A DNA stretch of 64,000 nucleotides from Odontocerum albicorne (taxonomy: Eukaryota; Arthropoda; Insecta; Trichoptera; Odontoceridae), in assembly GCA_949825065.1 (NCBI GenBank), contig OX463859.1:11557606-11621605 (forward strand), read 5' to 3'. Below, in pieces: positions 1 to 13,000 of the stretch (positions within the stretch are counted from its first letter, which is position 1; every line of letters begins with the position of its first letter). The notes beneath the pieces are model-generated. The model searched no databases. It saw only the letters and a list, made by a program, of their open reading frames with translations, and was not told where the DNA came from. The translations under genes were made by a program, and so were the position numbers.

Positions 1-1955
1 TGTACATATATTTCGTAAACTTGGTTTACGAAAAGTGTGTACAAATTTTTCACAAAATGTATGTACATCAATTTCCTACAAAAATACATGAATTATAATG
101 AATCAAGACAAAAGTATAGTAAAAACGCATTTCCGTTAATTCATCACAACCTGCAAAATATGTATGAACGTTTCTTAGTAATAGGCTATAACTTCACACT
201 TTGTACGAAAATGGGTGTTTTGCTTGTCAAAGGTAATAAAATCCATTCAAATTGGAAAATATTGATGGAAAAGATGGAAATTTCGCCAAATTACGGATTG
301 GGGTGAAAAACATGAAAATACGTAGAACAAATAATATTTCTGTCGTGATTCTGAACATATATTTCGTAAACTTGGTGGTTAATGGCAGTTTTTCGAGTGA
401 AAAGTGTGAAGTTATGGCCTATTTTACTAAGAAACGTTCATGCATATTAAGCAGGTTTTGATGTTTTCATATCAGAAATACCACAAAGCGTGTCTATCAC
501 ACACTGGTCTTGATTCATTCATAATTCAAGGATTTTTGTAAGAAAAATGTTTTTTTTCGCTATTCAAAATTTATTCAAACTGAGAAATATTCACGCAAAA
601 ATTTGAAATATCGCAAAATTAGAGGTTTGGGACCGAAAACATGGAAACACGTTGAACAAATAATGATTCTGACATATTTTGCAGGCTATGATGAATTAAC
701 GCAAATGCGTTTTTACTATACTTTTGTCTTGATTCATTATAGTTCTTGCATTTTTGTACGAAAAATTGGATTTGCGTTAGTCAAAATTCATTCATACTGA
801 AAAATTTGGACGCAAAGGATTGAAATAAAGCAGTTTTAAAGATTTGGGACCAAAAAGACTAAAATACGTAGAACATAAACTATTTATGTCATGATTGTAT
901 ACATACTCGTATATTCGTAAACTTGGTCGTCAAACGGATTGGGGTGAAAAACATGAAAATACGTAGAAAAAATAACCTTTTTGTCGTGATTCTGTACATA
1001 TATTTCGTAAATGGCAGTTTTTCGAGTGAAAAGTGTGAAGTTATAGCCTATTTTACTAAGAAACGTTCATGCATATTAAGCAGGTTTTGATGTTTTCATA
1101 TCAGAAATACCACAAAGCGTTTCTATCACACACTGGTCTTCACATTAATAATTCATGTTTTTTGTACGAAAATGTTTTTTTTTTGCTATTCAAAATTCAT
1201 TCAAACTGAAAAAAATGGACGCAAAAATTTGAAATATCGCAAAATTAGAGGTTTGGGACTGAAACATGGAAACACGTTGAACAAATAATGATTCTGTCCT
1301 GATTTTGTGCATATATTTCGTAAACTTGGTTGTCAATGGTAGTTTTTCGAGTGAAAAGTGTGAAGTTATAGCCTATTATTACTAAAAGAAACGTTCATAC
1401 ATATTTTGGGTTATGATGAATTAACGCAAATGCGTTTTCACTATACTTTTGTCTTGATTGATTATAATTCTTGTATTTTTGTACGAAAATGGGTGATTTG
1501 TTTGTCAAAGGTAATAAAATTCATTCAAATTGGAAAATATTGATGGAAAAGATGGAAATTTCGCCAAATTACGGATTGGGGGGAAAAACATGAAAATACG
1601 TAGAACAAATAATATTTCTGTCGTGATTCTGAACATATATTTCGTAAACTTGGTGGTCAATGGCAGTTTTTCGAGTGAAAAGTGTGAAGTTATAGCCTAT
1701 TTTACTAAGAAACGTTCATGCATATTAAGCAGGTTTTGACGTTTCATATCAGAAATACCACAAAGCGTTTCTTTCACACACTGGTCTTCATATTCATTAT
1801 TCAAGGATTATTGTACGAAAATGTTTTTTTTTTGCTATTCAAAATTCATTCAAACTGAAAAAAATTGACGCAAAATTTTGAAATATCGCAAAATTAGAGG
1901 TTTGGGACCGAAAACATAGAAACACGTTGAACCAATAATGATTATATCATGATTT

Positions 1956-1998
1956 TGTACATACATTTCGTAAACTTGGTTTACGAAAAGTATGTACA
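1956..1998. repeat. 43-bp palindrome at the inversion joint (one per unit)
   Basis: Two 20-bp arms, tgtacatacatttcgtaaac and gtttacgaaaagtatgtaca, are complementary at 19 of 20 positions and are separated by the 3-nt loop ttg. The same structure opens every unit of the array (for example 1-43, 3910-3952, 13001-13043, 40073-40115) and the isolated block at 44270-44312. The left arm belongs to a forward monomer and the right arm to the inverted segment, so the palindrome marks where orientation flips. A further gtatgtac copy lies about 25 bp downstream. Dyad symmetry is common in centromeric satellites of many eukaryotes; a role here is inference. Confidence 0.92.
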
Positions 1999-2159
1999 AA
2001 TTTTTCACAAAATGTATGTACATCAATTTCCTACAAAAATACATGAATTATAATGAATCAAGACAAAAGTATAGTAAAAACGCATTTCCGTTAATTAATC
2101 ACAACCTGCAAAATATGTATGAACGTTTCTTAGTAATAGGCTATAACTTCACACTTTGT
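1976..2159 (-). repeat. Inverted monomer segment inside the satellite unit
   Basis: The stretch reading attataatgaatcaagac, gtatagtaaaaacgcat, cctgcaaaatatgtatgaac and ataggctataacttcacac is the reverse complement of the forward monomer sequence seen near 2630-2700 (atgcgtttttactatac, gtcttgattcattata) and of the gtgaagttatagcc motif. About 185 bp are flipped, after which forward monomer sequence resumes at gtacgaaaatggg. Every complete unit has the inversion at the same place, so it was fixed in the ancestral unit before amplification. It could pair with the forward counterpart in the same unit to form a large stem. Confidence 0.9.
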
Positions 2160-5100
2160 ACGAAAATGGGTGTTTTGCTTGTCAAAGGTAATAAAATCCA
2201 TTCAAATTGGAAAATATTGATGGAAAAGATGGAAATTTCGCCAAATTACGGATTGGGGTGAAAAACATGAAAATACGTAGAACAAATAATATTTCTGTCG
2301 TGATTCTGAACATATATTTCGTAAACTTGGTGGTCAATGGCAGTTTTTCGAGTGAAAAGTGTGAAGTTATGGCCTATTTTACTAAGAAACGTTCATGCAT
2401 ATTAAGCAGGTTTTGATGTTTTCATATCAGAAATACCACAAAGCGTGTCTATCACACACTGGTCTTGATTCATTCATAATTCAAGGATTTTTGTAAGAAA
2501 AATGTTTTTTTTCGCTATTCAAAATTTATTCAAACTGAGAAATATTCACGCAAAAATTTGAAATATCGCAAAATTAGAGGTTTGGGACCGAAAACATGGA
2601 AACACGTTGAACAAATAATGATTCTGACATATTTTGCAGGCTATGATGAATTAACGCAAATGCGTTTTTACTATACTTTTGTCTTGATTCATTATAGTTC
2701 TTGCATTTTTGTACGAAAAATTGGATTTGCGTTAGTCAAAATTCATTCATACTGAAAAATTTGGACGCAAAGGATTGAAATAAAGCAGTTTTAAAGATTT
2801 GGGACCAAAAAGACTAAAATACGTAGAACATAAACTATTTATGTCATGATTGTATACATACTCGTATATTCGTAAACTTGGTCGTCAAACGGATTGGGGT
2901 GAAAAACATGAAAATACGTAGAAAAAATAACCTTTTTGTCGTGATTCTGTACATATATTTCGTAAATGGCAGTTTTTCGAGTGAAAAGTGTGAAGTTATA
3001 GCCTATTTTACTAAGAAACGTTCATGCATATTAAGCAGGTTTTGATGTTTTCATATCAGAAATACCACAAAGCGTTTCTATCACACACTGGTCTTCACAT
3101 TAATAATTCATGTTTTTTGTACGAAAATGTTTTTTTTTGCTATTCAAAATTCATTCAAACTGAAAAAAATGGACGCAAAAATTTGAAATATCGCAAAATT
3201 AGAGGTTTGGGACTGAAACATGGAAACACGTTGAACAAATAATGATTCTGTCCTGATTTTGTGCATATATTTCGTAAACTTGGTTGTCAATGGTAGTTTT
3301 TCGAGTGAAAAGTGTGAAGTTATAGCCTATTATTACTAAAAGAAACGTTCATACATATTTTGGGTTATGATGAATTAACGCAAATGCGTTTTCACTATAC
3401 TTTTGTCTTGATTGATTATAATTCTTGTATTTTTGTACGAAAATGGGTGATTTGTTTGTCAAAGGTAATAAAATTCATTCAAATTGGAAAATATTGATGG
3501 AAAAGATGGAAATTTCGCCAAATTACGGATTGGGGGGAAAAACATGAAAATACGTAGAACAAATAATATTTCTGTCGTGATTCTGAACATATATTTCGTA
3601 AACTTGGTGGTCAATGGCAGTTTTTCGAGTGAAAAGTGTGAAGTTATAGCCTATTTTACTAAGAAACGTTCATGCATATTAAGCAGGTTTTGACGTTTCA
3701 TATCAGAAATACCACAAAGCGTTTCTTTCACACACTGGTCTTCATATTCATTATTCAAGGATTATTGTACGAAAATGTTTTTTTTTTGCTATTCAAAATT
3801 CATTCAAACTGAAAAAAATTGACGCAAAATTTTGAAATATCGCAAAATTAGAGGTTTGGGACCGAAAACATAGAAACACGTTGAACCAATAATGATTCTA
3901 TCATGATTTTGTACATACATTTCGTAAACTTGGTTTACGAAAAGTATGTACAAATTTTTCACAAAATGTATGTACATCAATTTCCTACAAAAATACATGA
4001 ATTATAATGAATCAAGACAAAAGTATAGTAAAAACGCATTTCCGTTAATTCATCACAACCTGCAAAATATGTATGAACGTTTCTTAGTAATAGGCTATAA
4101 CTTCACACTTTGTACGAAAATGGGTGTTTTGCTTGTCAAAGGTAATAAAATCCATTCAAATTGGAAAATATTGATGGAAAAGATGGAAATTTCGCCAAAT
4201 TACGGATTGGGGTGAAAAACATGAAAATACGTAGAACAAATAATATTTCTGTCGTGATTCTGAACATATATTTCGTAAACTTGGTGGTCAATGGCAGTTT
4301 TTCGAGTGAAAAGTGTGAAGTTATGGCCTATTTTACTAAGAAACGTTCATGCATATTAAGCAGGTTTTGATGTTTTCATATCAGAAATACCACAAAGCGT
4401 GTCTATCACACACTGGTCTTGATTCATTCATAATTCAAGGATTTTTGTAAGAAAAATGTTTTTTTTCGCTATTCAAAATTTATTCAAACTGAGAAATATT
4501 CACGCAAAAATTTGAAATATCGCAAAATTAGAGGTTTGGGACCGAAAACATGGAAACACGTTGAACAAATAATGATTCTGACATATTTTGCAGGTTATGA
4601 TGAATTAACGCAAATGCGTTTTTACTATACTTTTGTCTTGATTCATTATAGTTCTTGCATTTTTGTACGAAAAATTGGATTTGCGTTAGTCAAAATTCAT
4701 TCATACTGAAAAATTTGGACGCAAAGGATTGAAATAAAGCAGTTTTAAAGATTTGGGACCAAAAAGACTAAAATACGTAGAACATAAACTATTTATGTCA
4801 TGATTGTATACATACTCGTATATTCGTAAACTTGGTCGTCAAACGGATTGGGGTGAAAAACATGAAAATACGTAGAAAAAATAACCTTTTTGTCGTGATT
4901 CTGTACATATATTTCGTAAATGGCAGTTTTTCGAGTGAAAAGTGTGAAGTTATAGCCTATTTTACTAAGAAACGTTCATGCATATTAAGCAGGTTTTGAT
5001 GTTTTCATATCAGAAATACCACAAAGCGTTTCTATCACACACTGGTCTTCACATTAATAATTCATGTTTTTTGTACGAAAATGTTTTTTTTTTGCTATTC

Positions 5101-8100
5101 AAAATTCATTCAAACTGAAAAAAATGGACGCAAAAATTTGAAATATCGCAAAATTAGAGGTTTGGGACTGAAACATGGAAACACGTTGAACAAATAATGA
5201 TTCTGTCCTGATTTTGTGCATATATTTCGTAAACTTGGTTGTCAATGGTAGTTTTTCGAGTGAAAAGTGTGAAGTTATAGCCTATTATTACTAAAAGAAA
5301 CGTTCATACATATTTTGGGTTATGATGAATTAACGAATGCGTTTTCACTATACTTTTGTCTTGATTGATTATAATTCTTGTATTTTTGTACGAAAATGGG
5401 TGATTTGTTTGTCAAAGGTAATAAAATTCATTCAAATTGGAAAATATTGATGGCAAAGATGGAAATTTCGCCAAATTACGGATTGGGGGGAAAAACATGA
5501 AAATACGTAGAACAAATAATATTTCTGTCGTGATTCTGAACATATATTTCGTAAACTTGGTGGTCAATGGCAGTTTTTCGAGTGAAAAGTGTGAAGTTAT
5601 AGCCTATTTTACTAAGAAACTTTCATGCATATTAAGCAGGTTTTGACGTTTCATATCAGAAATACCACAAAGCGTTTCTTTCACACACTGGTCTTCATAT
5701 TCATTATTCAAGGATTATTGTACGAAAATGTTTTTTTTTTGCTATTCAAAATTCATTCAAACTGAAAAAAATTGACGCAAAATTTTGAAATATCGCAAAA
5801 TTAGAGGTTTGGGACCGAAAACATAGAAACACGTTGAACCAATAATGATTATATCATGATTTTGTACATACATTTCGTAAACTTGGTTTACGAAAAGTAT
5901 GTACAAATTTTTCACAAAATGTATGTACATCAATTTCCTACAAAAATACATGAATTATAATGAATCAAGACAAAAGTATAGTAAAAACGCATTTCCGTTA
6001 ATTCATCACAACCTGCAAAATATGTATGAACGTTTCTTAGTAATAGGCTATAACTTCACACTTTGTACGAAAATGGGTGTTTTGCTTGTCAAAGGTAATA
6101 AAATCCATTCAAATTGGAAAATATTGATGGAAAAGATGGAAATTTCGCCAAATTACGGATTGGGGTGAAAAACATGAAAATACGTAGAACAAATAATATT
6201 TCTGTCGTGATTCTGAACACATATTTCGTAAACTTGGTGGTTAATGGCAGTTTTTCGAGTGAAAAGTGTGAAGTTATGGCCTATTTTACTAAGAAACGTT
6301 CATGCATATTAAGCAGGTTTTGATGTTTTCATATCAGAAATACCACAAAGCGTGTCTATCACACACTGGTCTTGATTCATTCATAATTCAAGGATTTTTG
6401 TAAGAAAAATGTTTCTTTTCGCTATTCAAAATTTATTCAAACTGAAAAATATTCACGCAAAAATTTGAAATATCGCAAAATTAGAGGTTTGGGACCGAAA
6501 ACATGGAAACACGTTGAACAAATAATGATTCTGACATATTTTGCAGGTTATGATGAATTAACGCAAATGCGTTTTTACTATACTTTTGTCATGATTCATT
6601 ATAGTTCTTGCATTTTTGTACGAAAAATTGGATTTGCGTTAGTCAAAATTCATTCATACTGAAAAATTTGGACGCAAAGGATTGAAATAAAGCAGTTTTA
6701 AAGATTTGGGACCAAAAAGACTAAAATACGTAGAACATAAACTATTTATGTCATGATTGTATACATACTCGTATATTCGTAAACTTGGTCGTCAAACGGA
6801 TTGGGGTGAAAAACATGAAAATACGTAGAAAAAATAACCTTTTTGTCGTGATTCTGTACATATATTTCGTAAATGGCAGTTTTTCGAGTGAAAAGTGTGA
6901 AGTTATAGCCTATTTTACTAAGAAACGTTCATGCATATTAAGCAGGTTTTGATGTTTTCATATCAGAAATACCACAAAGCGTTTCTATCACACACTGGTC
7001 TTCACATTAATAATTCATGTTTTTTGTACGAAAATGTTTTTTTTTTGCTATTCAAAATTCATTCAAACTGAAAAAAATGGACGCAAAAATTTGAAATATC
7101 GCAAAATTAGAGGTTTGGGACTGAAACATGGAAACACGTTGAACAAATAATGATTCTGTCCTGATTTTGTGCATATATTTCGTAAACTTGGTTGTCAATG
7201 GTAGTTTTTCGAGTGAAAAGTGTGAAGTTATAGCCTATTATTACTAAAAGAAACGTTCATACATATTTTGGGTTATGATGAATTAACGCAAATGCGTTTT
7301 CACTATACTTTTGTCTTGATTGATTATAATTCTTGTATTTTTGTACGAAAATGGGTGATTTGTTTGTCAAAGGTAATAAAATTCATTCAAATTGGAAAAT
7401 ATTGATGGAAAAGATGGAAATTTCGCCAAATTACGGATTGGGGGGAAAAACATGAAAATACGTAGAACAAATAATATTTCTGTCGTGATTCTGAACATAT
7501 ATTTCGTAAACTTGGTGGTCAATGGCAGTTTTTCGAGTGAAAAGTGTGAAGTTATAGCCTATTTTACTAAGAAACGTTCATGCATATTAAGCAGGTTTTG
7601 ACGTTTCATATCAGAAATACCACAAAGCGTTTCTTTCACACACTGGTCTTCATATTCATTATTCAAGGATTATTGTACGAAAATGTTTTTTTTTTGCTAT
7701 TCAAAATTCATTCAAACTGAAAAAAATTGACGCAAAATTTTGAAATATCGCAAAATTAGAGGTTTGGGACCGAAAACATAGAAACACGTTGAACCAATAA
7801 TGATTCTATCATGATTTTGTACATACATTTCGTAAACTTGGTTTACGAAAAGTATGTACAAATTTTTCACAAAATGTATGTACATCAATTTCCTACAAAA
7901 ATACATGAATTATAATGAATCAAGACAAAAGTATAGTAAAAACGCATTTCCGTTAATTAATCACAACCTGCAAAATATGTATGAACGTTTCTTAGTAATA
8001 GGCTATAACTTCACACTTTGTACGAAAATGGGTGTTTTGCTTGTCAAAGGTAATAAAATCCATTCAAATTGGAAAATATTGATGGAAAAGATGGAAATTT

Positions 8101-9772
8101 CGCCAAATTACGGATTGGGGTGAAAAACATGAAAATACGTAGAACAAATAATATTTCTGTCGTGATTCTGAACATATATTTCGTAAACTTGGTGGTCAAT
8201 GGCAGTTTTTCGAGTGAAAAGTGTGAAGTTATGGCCTATTTTACTAAGAAACGTTCATGCATATTAAGCAGGTTTTGATGTTTTCATATCAGAAATACCA
8301 CAAAGCGTGTCTATCACACACTGGTCTTGATTCATTCATAATTCAAGGATTTTTGTAAGAAAAATGTTTTTTTTCGCTATTCAAAATTTATTCAAACTGA
8401 GAAATATTCACGCAAAAATTTGAAATATCGCAAAATTAGAGGTTTGGGACCGAAAACATGGAAACACGTTGAACAAATAATGATTCTGACATATTTTGCA
8501 GGCTATGATGAATTAACGCAAATGCGTTTTTACTATACTTTTGTCTTGATTCATTATAGTTCTTGCATTTTTGTACGAAAAATTGGATTTGCGTTAGTCA
8601 AAATTCATTCATACTGAAAAATTTGGACGCAAAGGATTGAAATAAAGCAGTTTTAAAGATTTGGGACCAAAAAGACTAAAATACGTAGAACATAAACTAT
8701 TTATGTCATGATTGTATACATACTCGTATATTCGTAAACTTGGTTGTCAAACGGATTGGGGTGAAAAACATGAAAATACGTAGAAAAAATAACCTTTTTG
8801 TCGTGATTCTGTACATATATTTCGTAAATGGCAGTTTTTCGAGTGAAAAGTGTGAAGTTATAGCCTATTTTACTAAGAAACGTTCATGCATATTAAGCAG
8901 GTTTTGATGTTTTCATATCAGAAATACCACAAAGCGTTTCTATCACACACTGGTCTTCACATTAATAATTCATGTTTTTTGTACGAAAATGTTTTTTTTT
9001 TGCTATTCAAAATTCATTCAAACTGAAAAAAATGGACGCAAAAATTTGAAATATCGCAAAATTAGAGGTTTGGGACTGAAACATGGAAACACGTTGAACA
9101 AATAATGATTCTGTCCTGATTTTGTGCATATATTTCGTAAACTTGGTTGTCAATGGTAGTTTTTCGAGTGAAAAGTGTGAAGTTATAGCCTATTATTACT
9201 AAAAGAAACGTTCATACATATTTTGGGTTATGATGAATTAACGCAAATGCGTTTTCACTATACTTTTGTCTTGATTGATTATAATTCTTGTATTTTTGTA
9301 CGAAAATGGGTGATTTGTTTGTCAAAGGTAATAAAATTCATTCAAATTGGAAAATATTGATGGCAAAGATGGAAATTTCGCCAAATTACGGATTGGGGGG
9401 AAAAACATGAAAATACGTAGAACAAATAATATTTCTGTCGTGATTCTGAACATATATTTCGTAAACTTGGTGGTCAATGGCAGTTTTTCGAGTGAAAAGT
9501 GTGAAGTTATAGCCTATTTTACTAAGAAACGTTCATGCATATTAAGCAGGTTTTGACGTTTCATATCAGAAATACCACAAAGCGTTTCTTTCACACACTG
9601 GTCTTCATATTCATTATTCAAGGATTATTGTACGAAAATGTTTTTTTTTTGCTATTCAAAATTCATTCAAACTGAAAAAAATTGACGCAAAATTTTGAAA
9701 TATCGCAAAATTAGAGGTTTGGGACCGAAAACATAGAAACACGTTGAACCAATAATGATTCTATCATGATTT

Positions 9773-12700
9773 TGTACATACATTTCGTAAACTTGGTTTA
9801 CGAAAAGTATGTACAAATTTTTCACAAAATGTATGTACATCAATTTCCTACAAAAATACATGAATTATAATGAATCAAGACAAAAGTATAGTAAAAACGC
9901 ATTTCCGTTAATTAATCACAACCTGCAAAATATGTATGAACGTTTCTTAGTAATAGGCTATAACTTCACACTTTGTACGAAAATGGGTGTTTTGCTTGTC
10001 AAAGGTAATAAAATCCATTCAAATTGGAATATATTGATGGAAAAGATGGAAATTTCGCCAAATTACGGATTGGGGTGAAAAACATGAAAATACGTAGAAC
10101 AAATAATATTTCTGCCGTGATTCTGAACATATATTTCGTAAACTTGGTGGTCAATGGCAGTTTTTCGAGTGAAAAGTGTGAAGTTATGGCCTATTTTACT
10201 AAGAAACGTTCATGCATATTAAGCAGGTTTTGATGTTTTCATATCAGAAATACCACAAAGCGTGTCTATCACACACTGGTCTTGATTCATTCATAATTCA
10301 AGGATTTTTGTAAGAAAAATGTTTTTTTTCGCTATTCAAAATTTATTCAAACTGAAAAATATTCACGCAAAAATTTGAAATATCGCAAAATTAGAGGTTT
10401 GGGACCGAAAACATGGAAACACGTTGAACAAATAATGATTCTGACATATTTTGCAGGTTATGATGAATTAACGCAAATGCGTTTTTACTATACTTTTGTC
10501 ATGATTCATTATAGTTCTTGCATTTTTGTACGAAAAATTGGATTTGCGTTAGTCAAAATTCATTCATACTGAAAAATTTGGACGCAAAGGATTGAAATAA
10601 AGCAGTTTTAAAGATTTGGGACCAAAAAGACTAAAATACGTAGAACATAAACTATTTATGTCATGATTGTATACATACTCGTATATTCGTAAACTTGGTC
10701 GTCAAACGGATTGGGGTGAAAAACATGAAAATACGTAGAAAAAATAACCTTTTTGTCGTGATTCTGTACATATATTTCGTAAATGGCAGTTTTTCGAGTG
10801 AAAAGTGTGAAGTTATAGCCTATTTTACTAAGAAACGTTCATGCATATTAAGCAGGTTTTGATGTTTTCATATCAGAAATACCACAAAGCGTTTCTATCA
10901 CACACTGGTCTTCACATTAATAATTCATGTTTTTTGTACGAAAATGTTTTTTTTTTGCTATTCAAAATTCATTCAAACTGAAAAAAATGGACGCAAAAAT
11001 TTGAAATATCGCAAAATTAGAGGTTTGGGACTGAAACATGGAAACACGTTGAACAAATAATGATTCTGTCCTGATTTTGTGCATATATTTCGTAAACTTG
11101 GTTGTCAATGGTAGTTTTTCGAGTGAAAAGTGTGAAGTTATAGCCTATTATTACTAAAAGAAACGTTCATACATATTTTGGGTTATGATGAATTAACGCA
11201 AATGCGTTTTCACTATACTTTTGTCTTGATTGATTATAATTCTTGTATTTTTGTACGAAAATGGGTGATTTGTTTGTCAAAGGTAATAAAATTCATTCAA
11301 ATTGGAAAATATTGATGGAAAAGATGGAAATTTCGCCAAATTACGGATTGGGGGGAAAAACATGAAAATACGTAGAACAAATAATATTTCTGTCGTGATT
11401 CTGAACATATATTTCGTAAACTTGGTGGTCAATGGCAGTTTTTCGAGTGAAAAGTGTGAAGTTATAGCCTATTTTACTAAGAAACGTTCATGCATATTAA
11501 GCAGGTTTTGACGTTTCATATCAGAAATACCACAAAGCGTTTCTTTCACACACTGGTCTTCATATTCATTATTCAAGGATTATTGTACGAAAATGTTTTT
11601 TTTGCTATTCAAAATTCATTCAAACTGAAAAAAATTGACGCAAAATTTTGAAATATCGCAAAATTAGAGGTTTGGGACCGAAAACATAGAAACACGTTGA
11701 ACCAATAATGATTCTGACATATTTTGCAGGCTATGATGAATTAACGCAAATGCGTTTTTACTATACTTTTGTCTTGATTCATTATAGTTCTTGCATTTTT
11801 GTACGAAAAATTGGATTTGCGTTAGTCAAAATTCATTCATACTGAAAAATTTGGACGCAAAGGATTGAAATAAAGCAGTTTTAAAGATTTGGGACCAAAA
11901 AGACTAAAATACGTAGAACATAAACTATTTATGTCATGATTGTATACATACTCGTATATTCGTAAACTTGGTCGTCAAACGGATTGGGGTGAAAAACATG
12001 AAAATACGTAGAAAAAATAACCTTTTTGTCGTGATTCTGTACATATATTTCGTAAATGGCAGTTTTTCGAGTGAAAAGTGTGAAGTTATAGCCTATTTTA
12101 CTAAGAAACGTTCATGCATATTAAGCAGGTTTTGATGTTTTCATATCAGAAATACCACAAAGCGTTTCTATCACACACTGGTCTTCACATTAATAATTCA
12201 TGTTTTTTGTACGAAAATGTTTTTTTTTTGCTATTCAAAATTCATTCAAACTGAAAAAAATGGACGCAAAAATTTGAAATATCGCAAAATTAGAGGTTTG
12301 GGACTGAAACATGGAAACACGTTGAACAAATAATGATTCTGTCCTGATTTTGTGCATATATTTCGTAAACTTGGTTGTCAATGGTAGTTTTTCGAGTGAA
12401 AAGTGTGAAGTTATAGCCTATTATTACTAAAAAAAACGTTCATACATATTTTGGGTTATGATGAATTAACGCAAATGCGTTTTCACTATACTTTTGTCTT
12501 GATTGATTATAATTCTTGTATTTTTGTACGAAAATGGGTGATTTGTTTGTCAAAGGTAATAAAATTCATTCAAATTGGAAAATATTGATGGCAAAGATGG
12601 AAATTTCGCCAAATTACGGATTGGGGGGAAAAACATGAAAATACGTAGAACAAATAATATTTCTGTCGTGATTCTGAACATATATTTCGTAAACTTGGTG

Positions 12701-13000
12701 GTCAATGGCAGTTTTTCGAGTGAAAAGTGTGAAGTTATAGCCTATTTTACTAAGAAACGTTCATGCATATTAAGCAGGTTTTGACGTTTCATATCAGAAA
12801 TACCACAAAGCGTTTCTTTCACACACTGGTCTTCATATTCATTATTCAAGGATTATTGTACGAAAATGTTTTTTTTTTGCTATTCAAAATTCATTCAAAC
12901 TGAAAAAAATTGACGCAAAATTTTGAAATATCGCAAAATTAGAGGTTTGGGACCGAAAACATAGAAACACGTTGAACCAATAATGATTCTATCATGATTT
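9773..13000 (+). repeat. Fused satellite units with a 682-bp deletion
   Basis: The interval between palindromes is 3228 bp, that is one 1955-bp unit plus a 1273-bp unit. The joint lies near 11703-11716, where the sequence passes from the last monomer (ttgaaccaataatgattct) directly into gacatattttgcagg of an internal monomer. Both partners share aataatgattct, so the second unit has lost the palindrome, the inverted segment and the next monomer (about two monomers). This is the product expected from unequal exchange between homologous monomers. Confidence 0.88.

Larger units (their letters stand above)
1956..3909 (+). repeat. Representative complete satellite unit
   Basis: This is one full unit, given as a reference for the others. 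It opens with a palindrome (1956-1998). An inverted monomer segment follows to about 2159. The remainder is forward-oriented monomer sequence, in which the gagtgaaaagtgtgaagtta motif lies near 2350, 2978, 3303 and 3627. One internal monomer (near 2965) has a shortened cgtaaatggcag joint instead of cgtaaacttggt...atggcag, so the internal monomers are distinguishable and are not simple copies of each other. A TTAA sits in the catgcatattaagcagg motif of several monomers and is a ready target for piggyBac-type insertion. Confidence 0.9.

Noticed and set aside
37..306. 89-, 69-, 65- and 64-codon open frames repeated in every satellite unit
   Set aside because: They follow the tandem repeat exactly, overlap on both strands, share no start context or protein motif, and are absent from diverged monomers. 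Repetition alone explains their apparent conservation.
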